From Desulfobulbus sp. (GTDB lineage Bacteria > Desulfobacterota > Desulfobulbia > Desulfobulbales > Desulfobulbaceae): a stretch of 9,563 nt of DNA. This document shows positions 5,875 to 9,563 of this stretch, in pieces (position 1 is the stretch's first letter; the number at the start of each line of letters is the position of its first letter). Below the pieces are notes generated by a model. It was not told the DNA's origin. It made no database searches and saw only the letters and a program-made list of their open reading frames with translations. The DNA lies in NCBI GenBank assembly GCA_017998195.1, contig JAGODN010000064.1, forward strand, positions 1 to 9,563, in the 5' to 3' direction. The position numbers and the translations under genes are program-made.

Positions 5875-5903
5875 TTGTTACTTCCGGATGTTTCATCCGG
5901 CAA
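5875..5903 (-). promoter_or_regulatory. Weak candidate promoter for xerC
   Basis: On the minus strand TTGCCG (5898-5903, 4 of 6) and TAACAA (5875-5880, 3 of 6) are 17 nt apart, with the predicted start near 5868 and a leader of about 40 nt. The match is poor, and the call rests mainly on position and spacing. Confidence 0.25.
5884..5900. repeat. Perfect stem-loop CCGGATG-TTT-CATCCGG in the divergent promoter region
   Basis: Seven-bp arms are perfectly complementary around a 3-nt centre. For the plus-strand transcript it would sit about 6 nt from the predicted 5' end, where it could stabilise the mRNA. In DNA it falls between the -10 and -35 of the weak minus-strand promoter, a position also used by operators. 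It has no following T-run on either strand, so it is not a terminator. Confidence 0.5.
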
Positions 5904-5940
5904 ACAAAATCGTCGCCGCGTTCCGGCGGCCGCAGGGACC

Positions 5941-6189
5941 ATGGCAAAAAAGACGTTCGAACAGGCGCTCGCCAAACTGGAGCAGATCACCGCCGAACTC
6001 GAGGCCGGCGATCTGAGCCTGGAAAAGAGCCTGGACAAATTCAACGAAGGCATCGAACTGGTGCAGTTCTGCAACAGCCGGCTCGAGGAGGCAAAAAGCC
6101 GCGTCGACCTGCTCCTGAAAAAGGACGGTGAGCTGGTGGCCGTGCCCTTTGCGGAGGAAGAAGGTGGAGATAACGACCTACCTCAGTGA
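5941..6189 (+). CDS. xseB: Exodeoxyribonuclease VII small subunit XseB
   Basis: This 82-residue protein begins MAKKTFEQALAKLEQITAEL and continues EAGDLSLEKSLDKFNEGIEL, the standard two-helix XseB pattern. A third helix (CNSRLEEAKSRVDLLL) and an acidic tail follow. Several XseB copies bind one XseA to form exonuclease VII, which degrades single-stranded DNA to short oligonucleotides. xseA is not in the window. The ATG at 5941 matches the family N-terminus and has an AGGGA 2 nt upstream. The frame is open from 5875, but the extra 22 residues are not XseB-like. The stop overlaps the start region of ispA by 26 nt. Confidence 0.93.
   Translation: MAKKTFEQALAKLEQITAELEAGDLSLEKSLDKFNEGIELVQFCNSRLEEAKSRVDLLLKKDGELVAVPFAEEEGGDNDLPQ
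6153..6157 (+). promoter_or_regulatory. Strong ribosome-binding site that fixes the ispA GTG start
   Basis: GGAGG lies inside the xseB coding region, 6 nt before the GTG at 6164. No comparable site precedes the earlier in-frame GTG at 6128, so the start at 6164 is preferred. It would let ribosomes initiate ispA before xseB translation ends. Confidence 0.7.
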
Positions 6190-7060
6190 GCGGCGCCGCC
6201 GGGTCGAAGACGGCCTTGCCCGCTTCATGCTCGCAGCGGACAGCCCCTTCCGCGAGCACATCGAATCCATGCGCTACAGCCTGTTCGTCGGCGGCAAGCG
6301 CCTGCGGCCCATCCTCTGCCTGGCCGGGGCCGAGGCCGTGGACGAGGCGGAGGCGGTCGCCCGCCGGGTTCTGCCGGTGGCCTGCGCGCTCGAGTGCATC
6401 CACACCTACTCGCTCATCCACGACGACCTGCCGGCCATGGACGACGACGACCTGCGCCGCGGCAAGCCTACCAACCACACCGTGTTCGGCGAGGCGGCCG
6501 CCATCCTCGCCGGTGACGGCCTGCTCACCTTTGCCTTTGAACTGCTCGGCGGCGAGGCGACCGCAACCATCGACGCCGCCACCCGGGTGCGCGTCATCGC
6601 GGCCATCGCCCGGGCGGCCGGCCCCCTGGGCATGGTCGGGGGCCAGAGCCTGGACATGCTCTTCGAGGGCCAGCAGGTCGGCTACGACGTGCTGCGCAGC
6701 ATTCACCGCAGCAAAACCGGGGCCATGATCACCGCCGCGGTGCAGTGCGGCGGCCTGGTGGCCGGCGCCGATCCCGACCAGGAGGCGGCCCTGTGCGCCT
6801 ACGGCGACAACATCGGCCTGGCCTTCCAGATCGTCGATGACCTGCTCGACGTGGTCGCCACCACCGAGGAACTGGGCAAGACCGCGGGCAGCGACGAGCG
6901 CGCCCAGAAGGTCACCTACCCCTCGCTGTTCGGGGTCGAGACCTCGAAAACCATGGCGCGGGAAGCGGCGGCGGAGGCCGTTGCCGCCCTCGCCTCCTTC
7001 GACCGCAATGCCGACCCGCTTCGGGCCCTGGCCAACTACATCGTGGACCGCAGAAAATAA
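6164..7060 (+). CDS. ispA: Polyprenyl (farnesyl) diphosphate synthase
   Basis: This 298-residue all-alpha prenyltransferase condenses IPP with allylic diphosphates. It shows GGKRLRP (43-49, IPP binding), the first aspartate-rich motif in HTYSLIHDDLPAMDDDDLRR (D87, D88 to D93, D94, with the two-residue insertion typical of bacterial FPP synthases), GGQSLDM (159-165), KTG (184-186), and the second motif FQIVDDLLD (D225, D226, D229). Product length (C15 or C20) cannot be fixed from sequence alone, so ispA is the conventional name. It uses a GTG start with a strong GGAGG site within xseB. The dxs start follows the TAA by 2 nt, so xseB, ispA and dxs form a tight operon that links supply of C5 units to chain elongation. 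Confidence 0.93.
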   Translation: MEITTYLSERRRRVEDGLARFMLAADSPFREHIESMRYSLFVGGKRLRPILCLAGAEAVDEAEAVARRVLPVACALECIHTYSLIHDDLPAMDDDDLRRGKPTNHTVFGEAAAILAGDGLLTFAFELLGGEATATIDAATRVRVIAAIARAAGPLGMVGGQSLDMLFEGQQVGYDVLRSIHRSKTGAMITAAVQCGGLVAGADPDQEAALCAYGDNIGLAFQIVDDLLDVVATTEELGKTAGSDERAQKVTYPSLFGVETSKTMAREAAAEAVAALASFDRNADPLRALANYIVDRRK

Positions 7061-7062
7061 TC

Positions 7063-8988
7063 ATGCTCATCGTCGATACTCACGCCGAGCGGCAGTACCG
7101 GCTGCTGGACACCGTCAACTCCCCCGCGGACCTGCGCGACCTCAGCGTGGCCGAGATGGAACAGCTCGCCCGCGAACTGCGCGAGACCATCATCACCACC
7201 GTGGCCCGCACCGGCGGTCATTTGGCGCCCAGCCTGGGCGTGGTCGAACTGACCCTGGCCCTGCACTACGTGTTCGACACGCCCCGCGACCGGCTGGTCT
7301 GGGATGTGGGCCACCAGGCCTATGCCCACAAGCTGCTCACCGGCCGCAAGGACCGCTTCGCCACCCTGCGCCAGCACCGGGGTTTGAGCGGCTTCCCCAA
7401 GCGGGCCGAGAGCGAGTACGACCCGGTGGGGGCCGGCCACAGCTCCACCTCCATCAGCTACAGCCTGGGCATGGCCGCGGCCAAGGCAATCCGGGACGAA
7501 CCCGGCAAGGTCATCGCCGTCATCGGCGACGGCTCGATGACCGCGGGCATGGCCTTCGAGGGCCTCAACCACGCCGGCGACCTGGGCCGGAACCTGATCG
7601 TGGTGCTCAACGACAACGAGATGTCGATCTCGAAAAACGTCGGCGCCCTGTCCAGTTTCCTCAGCCGCAAGATGACCAGCCGCACCATCCGCCGGCTGCG
7701 CGACCACATCGAGGACCGGCTCATGGCGCTCAGTTCGGTGGGGGAGAACATCCTCACCGTGCTGCGCAAGAGCGAGGAAAACCTCAAGAACCTGTTCACC
7801 CCGGGCATGCTCTTCGAGGCGCTCAAGTTCAAGTATGTCGGCCCGATTCCCGGCCACGAACTGGACGACCTGATCGCCACCCTGGAAAACGTGCGCGACA
7901 ATTCGCACGGCCCGGTGCTGGTGCACGTGATCACCACCAAGGGCAAGGGCTACAAGCCGGCCGAGACCAACCCGGGCGAGTTCCACGGGGTCGGGCCCTT
8001 CGACGTGGCCACGGGCACGCCGGTCAGGAGCGGCGGCGGGGTGAGCTACACCAGAGTGTTCGGCGACACCCTCTGCCGGCTCGCGCGGCGGGATGAGCGG
8101 GTGGTGGCGATCACCGCGGCCATGCCCGGCGGCACCGGCCTGTTGCCCTTCGCGGCCGAGTTCCCGGACCGCTTCTTCGACGTGGGCATCGCCGAGCAGC
8201 ACGCCGTCACCTTTGCCGCCGGGCTCGCCCTGGAGGGGCTGCGGCCGTTCTTCGCGGTCTATTCCTCGTTCATGCAGCGGTCCCTGGACCAACTCATCCA
8301 CGACGTCTGCCTGCCCAACCTGCCGGTGACCATCGCCCTGGACCGCAGCGGCGTGGTCGGCGATGACGGGCCGACCCACCACGGGGTGTTCGACCTCGCC
8401 TTCCTGCGCTTCATCCCCAACCTGGTCGTGATGGCGCCGGCGGACGAGAACGAACTGCAGCACATGCTCCACACCGCCCTGGCCCACCACGGCCCGGTGG
8501 TGCTCCGCTACCCCCGGGGCAACGGCGAGGGCGTCGCCCTGGAGCCGGACTTTCGCCGGCTGGAGATCGGCCGGGGAACGGTGCTGCGCGCAGGCACGGA
8601 CGTGCTCCTGCTGCCCATCGGCAACCGGGTCGGCCCGGCCCTGGCCGCGGCGGCCCGCCTCGAGACGCAGGGCATCGACGCGGCGGTGATCAACCCCCGC
8701 TTCCTCAAGCCGCTGGACAGCGACCTGATCGCCGACTGGGCGGCGCGCACCCGGCGGGTGGTGACGGTCGAGGACAACTGTGTCCAGTCCGGTTTCGGCA
8801 GTGCCGTACTGGAGGCGCTCAACGAGCGCGGTCTGCACCTGCCGGTGCGACGGCTCGGCTACGTGGACCGCTTCGTCGAACACGGGCCGCAGGCCGTGCT
8901 CTGGCAGGCCGCGGGCATCGACGCGGACGGCATCGTCAGCAGCGTGCTCGACCTGATGCGTCCCGCACAGACCCGGCTGCCGGGCTGA
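7063..8988 (+). CDS. dxs: 1-deoxy-D-xylulose-5-phosphate synthase
   Basis: This 641-residue thiamine diphosphate enzyme joins pyruvate and glyceraldehyde 3-phosphate, the first step of the MEP isoprenoid pathway. It has LLDTVNSPADLRDLS near the N-terminus, GGHLAPSLGVVELTLALHYV with H53 (E. coli H49), DVGHQAYAHKLLTGR (81-95), and the ThDP/Mg motif GDGSMTAG (155-162) through NDNEMSIS (183-190). The pyrimidine domain shows FDVGIAEQHAVTFAAG with catalytic E378 (E. coli E370), YSSFMQRSLDQL with R406, and DRSGVVGDDGPTHHGVFDLA. The transketolase C-domain follows (about 505-630). All expected catalytic residues are present and the frame is intact. The ATG at 7063 has only a weak upstream site, so translation is probably coupled to ispA. 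The product also feeds thiamine and pyridoxal synthesis. Confidence 0.98.
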   Translation: MLIVDTHAERQYRLLDTVNSPADLRDLSVAEMEQLARELRETIITTVARTGGHLAPSLGVVELTLALHYVFDTPRDRLVWDVGHQAYAHKLLTGRKDRFATLRQHRGLSGFPKRAESEYDPVGAGHSSTSISYSLGMAAAKAIRDEPGKVIAVIGDGSMTAGMAFEGLNHAGDLGRNLIVVLNDNEMSISKNVGALSSFLSRKMTSRTIRRLRDHIEDRLMALSSVGENILTVLRKSEENLKNLFTPGMLFEALKFKYVGPIPGHELDDLIATLENVRDNSHGPVLVHVITTKGKGYKPAETNPGEFHGVGPFDVATGTPVRSGGGVSYTRVFGDTLCRLARRDERVVAITAAMPGGTGLLPFAAEFPDRFFDVGIAEQHAVTFAAGLALEGLRPFFAVYSSFMQRSLDQLIHDVCLPNLPVTIALDRSGVVGDDGPTHHGVFDLAFLRFIPNLVVMAPADENELQHMLHTALAHHGPVVLRYPRGNGEGVALEPDFRRLEIGRGTVLRAGTDVLLLPIGNRVGPALAAAARLETQGIDAAVINPRFLKPLDSDLIADWAARTRRVVTVEDNCVQSGFGSAVLEALNERGLHLPVRRLGYVDRFVEHGPQAVLWQAAGIDADGIVSSVLDLMRPAQTRLPG

Positions 8989-9035
8989 TCCCGGCGGCGC
9001 CCTTGTCAACCGGTCAACGAAAAAACGCAGGCCCC

Positions 9036-9563
9036 ATGAAGCACACACCCATCGCCCTCGCTGTCCGCCTCGTCTGCATCGTCTGTCTCGGCCTCGCCCT
9101 GCTCACGGCTGGAGCGGGCTGCTCGCACAAGAAAAAAGGGGCGGCCGTGGTGCCGGCGGACAGCAAGAGCCTGCCGCCACCGGCCAAAACCCTGGCCCGG
9201 CCCACCCCGGCTCCGCCCTGCCCGCCGACCCCGCAGAGTGAACGCTCCGTGGCGGTGCGCGCCCAGCGCGAGGCGGACCTGCGCAACCAGTTCCGGCTCG
9301 CCTCGCTGACCCTGGGCGCGCCCATCTATATCCGCATCTTCAAGGAAAGCAAGGAACTGGAGGTGTGGGTGGAGCGCGGCGAGCGGTTCAAGCTGTTCAA
9401 GAAATACCCGATAGCCAGGTTTTCCGGCGGGCTCGGTCCGAAGATGCGGGAAGGGGATCTGCAGGCGCCGGAGGGATTCTACGCGGTCACCGCCGAGCGA
9501 ATGAACCCGTGGAGCAATTTCCACCTGGCCTTCAACGTCGGCTACCCGAACGAGTACGACCTG
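9036..9563 (+). CDS. YafK-type L,D-transpeptidase family protein, 3' end missing
   Basis: The first 176 residues are present and the right edge cuts the gene. The N-terminus has MKHTPIALAVRLVC, a hydrophobic stretch, and AGAGC with Cys at 29. This suggests a lipoprotein signal peptide, though Gly at -3 is unusual. A Pro/Ala-rich linker (about 45-65) follows. The YkuD/YafK region then reads LTLGAPIYIRIFKESKELEVWV, FKLFKKYPIARFSGGLGPKM, GDLQAPEGFYAVTAERMNPW, and FHLAFNVGYPNEYDL. This closely follows E. coli YafK (also called DpaA/LdtF), which cleaves or modifies lipoprotein links to peptidoglycan. The catalytic His and Cys would lie beyond the window, so activity cannot be judged. It starts 47 bp after dxs, with only a weak CAGG before the ATG, and may share the dxs transcript. 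Confidence 0.85.
   Translation, partial: MKHTPIALAVRLVCIVCLGLALLTAGAGCSHKKKGAAVVPADSKSLPPPAKTLARPTPAPPCPPTPQSERSVAVRAQREADLRNQFRLASLTLGAPIYIRIFKESKELEVWVERGERFKLFKKYPIARFSGGLGPKMREGDLQAPEGFYAVTAERMNPWSNFHLAFNVGYPNEYDL

Noticed and set aside
8978..8996. CCGGG/CCCGG hairpin at the end of dxs
   Set aside because: Five-bp stem overlapping the stop codon with no following T-run, so not a credible terminator.
9005..9018. Direct repeat GTCAAC-CG-GTCAAC before the L,D-transpeptidase gene
   Set aside because: Two short copies with no -10 element at suitable spacing; probably chance.
7036..9048. A 670-codon open frame on the minus strand opposite dxs
   Set aside because: It is a mirror frame of dxs, rich in Gly, His, Val, Ala and Asp, with no recognisable domain. 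The plus-strand frame is unmistakable DXS.

Overview
The window is GC-rich bacterial chromosome from a Gram-negative organism. Two of its proteins carry lipoprotein-type signal peptides and one is a periplasmic L,D-transpeptidase. The xerC-hslV-hslU linkage, a non-mevalonate isoprenoid cluster (xseB-ispA-dxs), and an outer-membrane CsgG-like lipoprotein fit a Desulfobacterota (former deltaproteobacterial) genome. That placement is an inference from gene content and order, not from a marker gene.

Layout. Two groups of genes diverge from about position 5835-5940. On the minus strand, read right to left, are xerC (chromosome dimer resolution), hslV and hslU (ATP-dependent HslUV protease, overlapping by 4 nt), a small protein with two zinc ribbons, a 200-bp gap with hairpins and palindromes, a SAM hydrolase of the DUF62 family, and a CsgG/HfaB-like lipoprotein. 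After a further 190 bp comes the 5' part of a small ABM-domain protein, cut by the left window edge. On the plus strand are xseB (exonuclease VII small subunit), ispA (prenyl diphosphate synthase), dxs (DXP synthase), and the 5' part of a YafK-type L,D-transpeptidase, cut by the right edge.

How the genes work together. Dxs makes the first committed intermediate of the MEP pathway and IspA condenses the resulting C5 units into the FPP/GPP pool. xseB is translationally linked to ispA, which is a common bacterial arrangement. HslV and HslU form one protease. The zinc-ribbon protein starts 28 bp after hslU and probably shares its transcript. Its relation to the protease is unknown.

The window is mainly conserved housekeeping DNA. 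I see no tRNA, rRNA, CRISPR array, insertion sequence, phage gene or toxin-antitoxin pair, and no clear evidence of a new multi-gene system. The best leads are small: an inverted repeat on a predicted -35 element, a G-quadruplex motif between two genes, a stem-loop in a divergent promoter region, and the double zinc-ribbon protein beside hslUV. The many long open frames opposite the real genes are mirror frames expected in GC-rich DNA.
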